NCBI RefSeq assembly: GCF_000756815.1
Contig: NZ_CCVW01000001.1
Coordinates: forward strand, 982,001 to 1,046,000
Direction: 5' to 3'
Source: Legionella massiliensis
GTDB lineage: Bacteria; Pseudomonadota; Gammaproteobacteria; Legionellales; Legionellaceae
Length of the DNA stretch: 64,000 nt
Position numbers and translations under genes: made by a program
The notes under the pieces: model-generated
The model's input: only the letters and a program-made list of their open reading frames with translations
What the model was told of the DNA's origin: nothing
Databases searched by the model: none
Shown: positions 1-8,026 of the stretch, in pieces
Layout: every line of letters begins with the position of its first letter
Numbering within the stretch: position 1 is the first letter of the stretch

Positions 1-3000
1 ATCACTGCGAATCTTGCTGATTCTGTACTCTTTGCGGTTCTTTATAGTCCCGAAGGAAAAGTAATAGGTGCTACCCGCGTTACCCAGGATTTGCATAAGC
101 CTACCCAAAAGAATGAGAGGGCACGCATTGAATCACAAGGTGGGAAAGTATTTTTTGGTCGAGTTAACGGATCGTTGGCGGTAGCAAGAGCTATTGGTGA
201 CCATCAGCATAACACCTATGGAGAGGTAGTTAGTGAGGTAATCAGTTCAGATGCTTCACTGGGGATTTATTCGCTCGATGAAATGCAAAAGGCTCTGAAT
301 CCCAAGGGTCTTGCAGTTGGCAAAATGCAATTCATCATGACTTGTGATGGGGTTACTGAGCCTGCTGAGAATTCTTTGGACATCGAGCATCATACATATT
401 TGTATCAATGCTTAGATGCTATCAACAATGGCCAACCCGGAAATCTGCCTGAGTCTGAGCTTGCAAGGCTGCTTGCCGAACAAGCAATCGCAGATGGTTC
501 AGGTGATAACGTTTCTGCTTCAGTAATGACTTACAACCCGCAAAATACAAACACAAGCTATTTTGCTATCTTTGATGGCCACGGTGGTCAACGCGTTGTC
601 CATGAGGTTGTGCAGAATTTTGCTAATAGTCTTAACCAACAACTTACTATGACTGAAAATGTCTATCAGCAACAAGCCCAATCAGTTCAGAATAAACAAG
701 CAAATTTCTTACGCGATAATGCAGAAATTTTCAAAACGATATCCGCAAGCAGTGTTCAACTAGCACCAGAGGCTCAGAGTCAAACTACGACAACCACGGT
801 TGCGCCAACAGTTCAAAGTCAAACTACGACAACTACAGTTGTACCAACAGCGCAGAGTCAAACTCTAACAACCACAGCTGAGAATGACAGTCTTGCAAAA
901 CGCAAAGCCATTGAAGGCAAGGCTCACCAGTTGTTAGCTGCTGGTCAAGCTGACAAGATTATTTTCAAAAATCTGAATTATATTGCTGGCAATGCTGAGC
1001 ATAACCAAAAGCAACCTTTAGGATTGGTGCAATTTATTTTTGCCAATCAAGAAAAGCAAGAAAAGTTCAAAATATTGGCAGAACAGCTGAGCAAAACCAA
1101 GGTAGCCTATTGCGGTAAAGCTAACTTAAATCCCTATGTCGTTGAACTGCTACCAGCGGTTGTTGCAACTATGGATCTCGCCGCTTTGCAACCAGCAAAA
1201 GCACCTGAACAAATGGTTGTAGAGCAGGTGCCTGCTCAGAAGAAAGGCATCACTAATTCACAAGCTGAGTTGCAAGCGCTGATGAAACTGTTGAACCTAT
1301 CAGACAATTTTACCCTCGGTGAAGCAATTGATGATGGCGGTTGTTTTTTCGATAGCTTGGCACAAACCTTAAATCAATTAGGTAACACCGACATCTACAG
1401 CGAAAACTATCTACGACTCCTCTGCCAAGAATACTTTTTCGCTAATAAGGCAGAGGTCAATGCATGGAATAAGGCTGATAATGGACTTGAACTGGGTGAT
1501 GACTATGCCTTTGTTAAATATAACAAAGCACAGTTAGAGGCTGATTTCTATGGTAGATCACCAATCTGGGGTAGACCCTCTGTTGAAGGCAAGATCCTTT
1601 GTCGCAAGTTGAATTTAGACGCCCTTTATGTGGTTGAGTTAATTATTGACCCTGACAATGGTTCATTAATTCCTGCTGTCTTTAAGGCGACTAAAACTGG
1701 CTATACACAATTGAGTGGTTTACCTCAGGATGTAATTGGTAAGGAGCCTGTGCTACTTGTTCATCAAGGCAAATTACACTTTGTTCCGCTCTTATCTCAA
1801 GTGAAACCTAGCCATGGGAAGGACAAGGACAAAGAGTTGCCGAAAAAAGCCGTGGTACAAACAACCACCACGACTACAGCCACAGTTGCTTCTCAAAAGA
1901 AGGGTTATGAGTTAAAAATCAGCCGTCATCCCACTGATAACAAGAAAGTATTAGTTAAAGCTAGTGTGACGCCGGCTATTGAGAGAAAACCACAGCATGT
2001 TGTTTTTGTTCTTGATAGAAGCGGAAGTATGAAATACTACGGTGCCATTGAGATGGTTAAGGAAGCTACAAAACAGCTGGTTCGTAAGGCCTTACACCCT
2101 GATGATAGCTTCAGCGTTATTGTTTATGACGGAAAACCAGAAGTGCTTGTTGCCAAAACAAAACAGAGCGAAGCACAAGCTGCCTTGAAAAAAATAAGCC
2201 AGATATCTACTGGAGGTGGAACTGAAATACAAAAAGGCTTGGCACTTATAGGTAATGGCGGCTCTTACCCTGTTCAGGTCGACGATGTTGCCAATACCAG
2301 CATTGTTTTATTGACTGATGGTGAGAATGGCACAACGATAACAGCTGAAAATGAAGTGGAACTGCTAAAACAGCGTTTGGGTTCAGATATTGCCCCAATT
2401 ATCGTTTCTATGGGCGTTGGCCGGCATTACAAACCACAATTCCTCGCTGGCTTTGGTAAATTAACCGGCCTCGACACGACAATCCATATTAGCAATGGGA
2501 ACTCGATGGCAGCTGGCTTTAATACTGCGGCAAAATTTATTAATCCTCATCTTGCAGAGAGTACTGAGTTAAAACTTAGTGTAACTGCTGATAATTTTGC
2601 CTCTGAACAAGCACAGAATCTAGGTGTCTTATTTGTAGATGAACCAGGGACTTATGTTTTTGAATTAGATCAAATGCCTAATGAGGTGACTCTTGCTTTA
2701 ACCTCTACCTTTGATAACAAGCAGCTTAGCACAATGCAAAACCTATCTGAGATTGCTAGGGTAGATAGGGATATTGTGGCCTTGTATGCGAATCAATTAT
2801 TGCTTCAGAAGGATGAGGTGCCTTATGTGGATTGGAAGACCTATGATGCGCACAAAAAACAAAGGGCTGTAGAACTTGAGAGGGAGATTCTGTCATTACT
2901 TTCTCCTGCTTATGCATCCGATAGTGATTTGGTAAAGCGTGTTCGTTCTAACCTGGTAACGATTATCAAGTCGCTCTATGGAGTCTTGGAGGATGATAAT

Positions 3001-5016
3001 CAGGCTAAGGCAGCGAAAAGCGATTCCGGAACCACTAGTGTATCGTCAGGGGTAATCGCTGAATATGTGAAATTTGGGCTTACAGGCTTGGATAATTATA
3101 ACCCTGAGACTAAGAGCCTAGCTCTAGAAGAAAATGAGTATCGCTTAGCCGGCTCAGATATCGATTATGTGAAAAGTCAAAACCCTTATCTCATTTCCTT
3201 TAGTGCTGCTTTTAGTAAAGACCACGCGGTTCTTATTGATCAAAATAGTCCTGTGATTCAAGCAAAACTTAAGTCCTTAGGTGGGGCGATTAAAGGAAAA
3301 ATAACTGCCCAGGGCAAATTAGAGACTGTTGCAGAGCAAGTTAAGAGCACTTTTACACGTTCAAAGATTCACACTTGGAGTTATCACTCGAAACAGTCTC
3401 TTCAGCTTGGCGGTAATTATATTGCTTGTATTCCTTTTGAGGACTTTGTAAATACTGCTGAGGGCGAGTCTCGACATCAGTCCTTGTTATCTGCTCAATT
3501 TGTTGCTGATTTAGTCAAGAAGGGGCAGTTAGCTAATGGTTCTGTTCGTCAGTTTTTCGGGATTTCCGAAGATGGTCAAACAGCTCACTCCTGGCTCAGT
3601 TACCATCCCCAAGGTTCCGATAGTCTGTTTATTATTGATCCCTCTAATCACCCTTCTGTCTATGATTTAAGCACGCCAACAGCTGTTATTAAAGCGCGTA
3701 GAGATTATGCTGCACGAGGTCTTGCAGGCGTTCTTGATGGCTGTCTGGCTACTTATAAGAAGCTAAAACTTGAGGAGCAAGATCCTATCTCTGATAACCT
3801 GCTTGGTAGCATTGCTGACGAACAAATTTTTCAAGATAAGGGCTATGTTGATCCCATCAGCTTAGAAGTTATGGCTAAGCCAGTAAGAATCAAAGGACAG
3901 CCTGAACAGCAGGTCTTCGATGAGGCGTCACTTAAAGCTTGGTTTACTAGTTGTGGTGCTCATCCCATTAATCCCTTGACTAGACAACCCTGTTCGACAG
4001 AGCTTGTTCCTGCTATTGATATCAGAGATAGAATAATTTTTGAAATTCAATCACAGAACAATGCGATTCCGTCTGAGAAGGTTATCGAGATGTCTGAGAA
4101 CCGCAAACAGAAGCAATCTAAAGCGCTTTCTAACGGTATCTATGCCTTAAAATACGCGGTGGATAATGGAATCGCTTATAGTGCAGAAGACTTAATACCC
4201 CAGAGCAAGAGCGACACAGCAACTGTAGCATTGCCTTTTTTCACTAAACCTGATTTAACTGCAATCTACCAAAAGTTCAGTGGTGTTCGTGCGGCTGTTG
4301 GGGCGGCTTCATTGATGTTAGTAAGTCCTGGTCAAGAGCTTCCTGCTACTGGCGAAATCCCCTTAGTGCAGTTGGGTTATTCTGATACTGACGAAGTACA
4401 GCTGCAGTTGTCGTTTAGAAATGAAAAAGATGCTGTTGCCTTAGCAAGTCTGCTAAATGGTGAGGGCTATGAAACAATAGGGATTGATAGGACTGTTATC
4501 AATAACCCTCAATATGGCTCGTTTAATGCGACAGTGGTGATTGGTGGTAAGGAAATTAAACCATATCTTGAGGACCTTGTAGGTATAACCAAACATGACA
4601 TGGCATTTCTATTCCGCATTGTTGGTTTAGGTGGTCATTACTGTCAGCTCTACCTTGATTCTGCTAGATTGGACGGACTTGAGGCAGCATTAAGAGGGTT
4701 TCAAGAAGGTAAGTCTAAAGCAGAGGGTTCTCTGGGTATTATTAGCTCATACCTATCAGCAACATTCTTAGCGCCACCAACAGTTAGTGTTGTAGAACAA
4801 GCAGAGATTGCGACCACACTTCTGAGCATTATTGCCCAGGTTAGAGAGAATGAAGGAACAGCTCTCTATGAACGTTCAAGCTCTAAGCCAGTTCTTGAGC
4901 TATTAAGGCCTGACTCTGCTCTCAAGAATGCACTAAAAGATTATATGGACTTAGTCATAGCTCTTGTTTGTAGCAGTCAATATGTCCCGGCTAGTGCGCC
5001 AACACTGGCTGTCTAA
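1..5016 (+). CDS. Giant multidomain effector candidate: PP2C, OTU, vWA, transglutaminase-like, U-box (5' end outside window)
   Basis: The frame is open from base 1, so the N-terminus is missing. Bases 1-540 encode the C-terminal half of a PP2C Ser/Thr phosphatase: ANLADS, a RVNGSLAVARAIGD block, TCDG and SGDN. A further PP2C signature, FAIFDGHGG, follows at 565-590, downstream of where it normally lies. A Thr-rich linker with three QSQT repeats (775-880) precedes an OTU-type cysteine protease region: DDGGCFFDSL with Cys at 1342, and LHFVPL with His at 1777. A vWA domain (about 1980-2540) has a complete MIDAS (DRSGS at 2014, Thr at 2221, TDG at 2317). At 3420-3660 is a transglutaminase-like core (GESRHQSLL, AHSW, IIDPS) in which the usual Cys is Ser. 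A U-box (DPISLEVMAKPV, 3850-4050) implies E3 ligase activity. The C-terminal 300 residues are unrecognised. Domain content fits a translocated host-directed effector; secretion itself is inferred. Confidence 0.85.
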   Translation: MTANLADSVLFAVLYSPEGKVIGATRVTQDLHKPTQKNERARIESQGGKVFFGRVNGSLAVARAIGDHQHNTYGEVVSEVISSDASLGIYSLDEMQKALNPKGLAVGKMQFIMTCDGVTEPAENSLDIEHHTYLYQCLDAINNGQPGNLPESELARLLAEQAIADGSGDNVSASVMTYNPQNTNTSYFAIFDGHGGQRVVHEVVQNFANSLNQQLTMTENVYQQQAQSVQNKQANFLRDNAEIFKTISASSVQLAPEAQSQTTTTTVAPTVQSQTTTTTVVPTAQSQTLTTTAENDSLAKRKAIEGKAHQLLAAGQADKIIFKNLNYIAGNAEHNQKQPLGLVQFIFANQEKQEKFKILAEQLSKTKVAYCGKANLNPYVVELLPAVVATMDLAALQPAKAPEQMVVEQVPAQKKGITNSQAELQALMKLLNLSDNFTLGEAIDDGGCFFDSLAQTLNQLGNTDIYSENYLRLLCQEYFFANKAEVNAWNKADNGLELGDDYAFVKYNKAQLEADFYGRSPIWGRPSVEGKILCRKLNLDALYVVELIIDPDNGSLIPAVFKATKTGYTQLSGLPQDVIGKEPVLLVHQGKLHFVPLLSQVKPSHGKDKDKELPKKAVVQTTTTTTATVASQKKGYELKISRHPTDNKKVLVKASVTPAIERKPQHVVFVLDRSGSMKYYGAIEMVKEATKQLVRKALHPDDSFSVIVYDGKPEVLVAKTKQSEAQAALKKISQISTGGGTEIQKGLALIGNGGSYPVQVDDVANTSIVLLTDGENGTTITAENEVELLKQRLGSDIAPIIVSMGVGRHYKPQFLAGFGKLTGLDTTIHISNGNSMAAGFNTAAKFINPHLAESTELKLSVTADNFASEQAQNLGVLFVDEPGTYVFELDQMPNEVTLALTSTFDNKQLSTMQNLSEIARVDRDIVALYANQLLLQKDEVPYVDWKTYDAHKKQRAVELEREILSLLSPAYASDSDLVKRVRSNLVTIIKSLYGVLEDDNQAKAAKSDSGTTSVSSGVIAEYVKFGLTGLDNYNPETKSLALEENEYRLAGSDIDYVKSQNPYLISFSAAFSKDHAVLIDQNSPVIQAKLKSLGGAIKGKITAQGKLETVAEQVKSTFTRSKIHTWSYHSKQSLQLGGNYIACIPFEDFVNTAEGESRHQSLLSAQFVADLVKKGQLANGSVRQFFGISEDGQTAHSWLSYHPQGSDSLFIIDPSNHPSVYDLSTPTAVIKARRDYAARGLAGVLDGCLATYKKLKLEEQDPISDNLLGSIADEQIFQDKGYVDPISLEVMAKPVRIKGQPEQQVFDEASLKAWFTSCGAHPINPLTRQPCSTELVPAIDIRDRIIFEIQSQNNAIPSEKVIEMSENRKQKQSKALSNGIYALKYAVDNGIAYSAEDLIPQSKSDTATVALPFFTKPDLTAIYQKFSGVRAAVGAASLMLVSPGQELPATGEIPLVQLGYSDTDEVQLQLSFRNEKDAVALASLLNGEGYETIGIDRTVINNPQYGSFNATVVIGGKEIKPYLEDLVGITKHDMAFLFRIVGLGGHYCQLYLDSARLDGLEAALRGFQEGKSKAEGSLGIISSYLSATFLAPPTVSVVEQAEIATTLLSIIAQVRENEGTALYERSSSKPVLELLRPDSALKNALKDYMDLVIALVCSSQYVPASAPTLAV

Positions 5017-5026
5017 TCCTTGTCAT

Positions 5027-5060
5027 GTCATTGCAAGGAATGTAGTGACGAAGCAATGAC
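5027..5060. repeat. Short palindromic repeat (GTCATTGC..GCAATGAC)
   Basis: Imperfect inverted repeat with GTCATTGC and GCAATGAC ends and an internal GTGACGAAGC. The same pattern in a longer form lies at 21698-21779. It looks like an intergenic repeat rather than a gene-specific signal. Confidence 0.6.
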
Positions 5061-5105
5061 GGTGTGGGGGTGACCTTGTGGCGAGAGCCGCAGGATGCTT
5101 TTGCC

Positions 5106-5140
5106 GCCTAGGTACTGTTCTTTATACGTGGTACCTAGGC
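5106..5140. terminator. Hairpin downstream of the giant effector gene
   Basis: Perfect 10-bp arms GCCTAGGTAC and GTACCTAGGC around a 15-base loop, followed by ACTTTATTTT. Position after the stop codon and the following T-rich tract suit an intrinsic terminator. The loop is long and the T-run is interrupted, so a repeat-element origin is possible. Confidence 0.4.
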
Positions 5141-5231
5141 ACTTTATTTTCGTCTTAGCCCATTATTGCTCCCCAAATCACTTCCTGCTAAGGTAATAAC
5201 CAGCTAACATTTTTTTAGATTTAGGTGCAGG

Positions 5232-6017
5232 ATGCTTCGTAAGGTCATTGATGTTATCCCATTTTGGTGGATGGAATTTAGCTGTATTAGTCTACTCGTA
5301 ATACTCACTCTGGGAGCTGCTTATCTTTCCTCCCGATGTTTTTCAATACCGAATGATAAAAATCAGTTTGATCGCTCTAATACAGTGCTTGCTATTCTTA
5401 GTGGTGGATTCTCTGTGTTATTAGCCTTTATTATTATCACGACCTGGAATACCTTATTAAGAGCACAGGATAGTGCTGCTCAAGAAGCGAATGCAGTGGC
5501 AGTTATGATGCGCAATGTCGAGATTTTGCCTGAGAAACCAAGAGTTAAAATCACAAAGGCTCTTCAGGATTATGCGATTGCTGTAAGGGTTAAGGAGTGG
5601 AAATCTATGAAAAATGGCAAAGAAAGCCCCGATGCGGCTGGTGCCGTCACCGAATTGTACCGAGCCATGCAATCCTTTGAACCGACGACTAAAATTGAGC
5701 AAATCTATTATCAACTGGCTTTGGGCAATCTCAATACCATTCAGAAACTTCGGCGAGATCGCATTAATCATTTATATAGTGTTATCCCTGAGCGCCTGAG
5801 TTCAGCCCTCATTGTGGCTTCGATAAGTTTAGCGCTGATTATGGGTGGGGTACGTGGTTGGTCATCCTTTGCTGATTTAATTCCTATTATTATTTTTGCC
5901 GTGGTGATGGGATTTAATTTAGCAATCGCCTTTGCTTTCGATTTTCCTTTTTCTGGGGATATTTCGGTAAGAAATCATTTCTTTTATCACGGTGTTTTGG
6001 GTGCGTTTAAAGATTAA
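5232..6017 (+). CDS. DUF4239 (bestrophin-like) membrane protein
   Basis: 261 residues. Two N-terminal membrane segments (about residues 15-35 and 50-72) and two C-terminal ones (about 190-210 and 215-240) flank a soluble helical stretch. That stretch has the SAAQEANAVAVMMRNVEILPE pattern typical of DUF4239 proteins. Family members are about this length and their biochemical role is unknown; the bestrophin-like label suggests ion transport but that is not shown here. It has its own leader region, preceded by GTGCAGG before the ATG. No operon partner is evident. Confidence 0.7.
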   Translation: MLRKVIDVIPFWWMEFSCISLLVILTLGAAYLSSRCFSIPNDKNQFDRSNTVLAILSGGFSVLLAFIIITTWNTLLRAQDSAAQEANAVAVMMRNVEILPEKPRVKITKALQDYAIAVRVKEWKSMKNGKESPDAAGAVTELYRAMQSFEPTTKIEQIYYQLALGNLNTIQKLRRDRINHLYSVIPERLSSALIVASISLALIMGGVRGWSSFADLIPIIIFAVVMGFNLAIAFAFDFPFSGDISVRNHFFYHGVLGAFKD

Positions 6018-6041
6018 GAGGGATAGGCGTGGAGTAATAGG

Positions 6042-6172
6042 TCACTCCAGTTAAGGAAGGTTTTGTCATTCCCGCGAAGGCGGGAAACTATTTCTAGCTA
6101 AGCACAGTGCCAATGTAGAGATGGTTTCCCGCCTTCGCGGGAATGACAGATGCCCTTAACTTAATGGCAGTG
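6042..6172. repeat. Family A MITE-like palindromic element, copy 1
   Basis: Core hairpin arms GTCATTCCCGCGAAGGCGGG and the complement surround a conserved loop (CTAGCTAAGCACAGTGCCAA). The right end has TTAACTTAATGGCAGTG; the left end is degraded (CACTCCAGTTAAGG). The same element occurs at 13811-13945, 24811-24944 and 36219-36352. Confidence 0.8.
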
Positions 6173-6192
6173 GGGGTAGGGAGATGATCTGT

Positions 6193-6310
6193 CAATGACG
6201 TCAACTTAAAGAGCAATACCCCTGGTTCGAAGACGATATGTCCTCTCGCCCCTTGGGGAGAGAGTTAGAGAGAGGGGGGCGGCATAAATTTACTTAAGTT
6301 GACGCCATTG
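6193..6310. repeat. Family C MITE-like element, 118 bp
   Basis: Ends CAATGACGTCAACTTAA and TTAAGTTGACGCCATTG form a 17-bp terminal inverted repeat with one mismatch. The interior has GAAGACGATATGTCCTCTC and GGGGAGAGAGTTAGAGAGAG. A second, interrupted copy is at 24762-24999. It contains no ORF. Confidence 0.7.
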
Positions 6311-6319
6311 GATGCTCTA

Positions 6320-7447
6320 TTACGAAATTAAGTTGAATCCTTCGTTGTATACCTCATCATCTGACTCAGCTGTGGGTGCAGCTAAAGATTTCATTGGTTT
6401 TGCTGAGAATATACTTAATGGCCATGCAACCGATGAACTATTAGGAATCGCTCTAGGTAAAGCCATCATTCGAATCTGATTCTCGAGACGAGTTAAACTC
6501 AAGGCTACGGGTAGATATAAGCTTGCTCCAGGCAATCTAACAGGGCCAGTTAACAACTCCTCTAAAAGGATATCTCGTTCTTGAGAGTCTAGAGGTATTA
6601 ACGCATGTTTAGCTGTATGTTCATGCGCATCTTTAGCCTGGTTAGTAAGAAAAACTTGTTGTAAATAACTACTATGACAATCAGCATAACAAGGAGCAAC
6701 AAACTCGACTGTTCCAATTGGATTAGTCCCTGTTTTTCTAAAGGAAATAGCAGTAATTTGTGGTTTAGAAAATTCGAAGCGTAACTTATCTGTATCCTTA
6801 ATACCTACGAGCTCTTCTTTTAATTCAGAGGTAGCCGTTTCAACAACTAAATTACTCCCATCATGAAAATTTAGCCTTTTTTCTGCATCATGTGCTTCTA
6901 GAAAACCGCCTGGAAATGAATATAATCCAAGCGCTGCTCTTTGTAATAACATTGAAAAGCCGTTACGAGTGATTAATGGAGCAAGAACACCCGTTTTAAA
7001 AAAATTAAGCTGATAAAGGGTACTATCCACAGGGAATTTTTTATTACTAAGCGCAACAATAAAAGAGTAAGGCACTTTTTTGGCTTCTAAATAGAGCGTA
7101 TTAGCACTTTCATCATAGGTTACGCCTGTTATAACCATTTGTTCGCCATCATAAAAACGCGGATTTTTGCTTTCTTGTTCTCTAACTACTGCAAGTCGAG
7201 CCTCTTCTTCTTCATTAGTTAGATTAACTCCTGGTAAATCATCATAAAAATCAGCAGGTTCTAAAGATGAAGTATTTTTCACAAAAATAACCTTTGGGGA
7301 TTCTGTAAACTCAAAACTTGATTGGGTTGTATTCGTATCAAAATTAATTGCGGCTTGTTTTGTGTCCTGAGCATAAGAGCGAGGAAACTGCTCTGTATCT
7401 GTAGGTTGAGATAAGGTGTTTTCCCACAAACGAATAAGATCTAACAT
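6320..7447 (-). CDS. Nudix-domain protein, effector candidate
   Basis: About 375 residues, starting at the second in-frame ATG because it has GGGGG seven bases upstream; the ATG four codons earlier lacks a ribosome site. The middle holds a divergent Nudix box: PGGFLEAHD, then a long insertion, then SELKEELVGI. Two features depart from the REUXEEXGU consensus: the usual Arg is Ser, and there is one extra residue before the Gly. The N-terminal 130 residues and C-terminal 90 residues match no family I recognise. Nudix enzymes hydrolyse nucleoside diphosphates linked to X; activity is uncertain here. Isolated position and unusual flanks would suit a secreted effector. Confidence 0.6.
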   Translation of the reverse strand: MLDLIRLWENTLSQPTDTEQFPRSYAQDTKQAAINFDTNTTQSSFEFTESPKVIFVKNTSSLEPADFYDDLPGVNLTNEEEEARLAVVREQESKNPRFYDGEQMVITGVTYDESANTLYLEAKKVPYSFIVALSNKKFPVDSTLYQLNFFKTGVLAPLITRNGFSMLLQRAALGLYSFPGGFLEAHDAEKRLNFHDGSNLVVETATSELKEELVGIKDTDKLRFEFSKPQITAISFRKTGTNPIGTVEFVAPCYADCHSSYLQQVFLTNQAKDAHEHTAKHALIPLDSQERDILLEELLTGPVRLPGASLYLPVALSLTRLENQIRMMALPRAIPNSSSVAWPLSIFSAKPMKSLAAPTAESDDEVYNEGFNLIS

Positions 7448-7540
7448 TAAAACCCCCATGAGATGCTATAAAAAAGCGCAATCGTATCATTAATTAACAT
7501 GTTTGGCACTTAAACCGCTCTTTTCCACCCCTATTTCATC

Positions 7541-7585
7541 TCTACTATTTTTATAGTAACATCCATCTACTAAGAAAATAGTAGA
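7541..7585. promoter_or_regulatory. Twin BlaI/MecI-type operators
   Basis: Two dyads 25 bp apart: TCTACTATTTTTATAGTAAC (7541-7560) and TCTACTAAGAAAATAGTAGA (7566-7585). Both carry the TACTA..TAGTA half-sites bound by BlaI/MecI repressors. They end 28 bp before the repressor start codon, as expected for autoregulation of the cassette. Confidence 0.75.
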
Positions 7586-7612
7586 CAACCCTTTTTGTTG
7601 CCGGAGAAGACA

Positions 7613-8026
7613 ATGTCCATAAAAAAAATTTCATCAGCTCAAGCTCAGGAGCGCATCCTTACTGAGGTAGAGCTTGAATTAATGACTATTATTTGGAGCC
7701 TTGAAAAGGTAACCATCAAAGAAGTAGTGGCACAACTGTCGGCAGAAAGACCTTTAGCTTATACCACTGTAGCAACGGTTATTAAGGTGCTTGAGCAAAA
7801 AGGTTTTCTCGAATGTCAAAAAAGCTCTTATGCCCATGTTTTTGTCCCCTTGGTTACCAAGTCTGACTATGAAAGTACTTGTATCGATCACATCGTTGCC
7901 AATGTCTTTGATGGCGAACCTGTTGCGCTTGTGCAAAGGCTTTTGAGTGCTAATAAACTGCAACAGGGTGATATTCAAATGATAGAAGAAGCGCTGAAAC
8001 AATTAAGTGTTGCTGAGGAGCTCTGA
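7613..8026 (+). CDS. blaI: BlaI/MecI-family transcriptional repressor
   Basis: 137 residues from the ATG preceded by CCGGAGAAG; a longer frame reaches a TTG six codons upstream but lacks that spacing. The N-terminal winged helix reads LTEVELELMTIIWSLEKVTIKEV, followed by the AYTTVATVIKVLEQKGFL recognition region characteristic of the family. The C-terminal dimerisation helices have the cleavage-prone Leu-rich stretch. It overlaps the downstream sensor gene by one base (TGATG), so the two are translationally coupled. Known function: it binds the dyads upstream as a dimer and is inactivated by proteolysis when the sensor detects beta-lactam. Confidence 0.88.
   Translation: MSIKKISSAQAQERILTEVELELMTIIWSLEKVTIKEVVAQLSAERPLAYTTVATVIKVLEQKGFLECQKSSYAHVFVPLVTKSDYESTCIDHIVANVFDGEPVALVQRLLSANKLQQGDIQMIEEALKQLSVAEEL

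Noticed and set aside
6042-6172. CRISPR repeat interpretation of the recurring GTCATTCCCGCG sequences
   Set aside because: Copies are scattered over the window, are themselves full hairpins with terminal repeats, and have no regularly spaced unique spacers.
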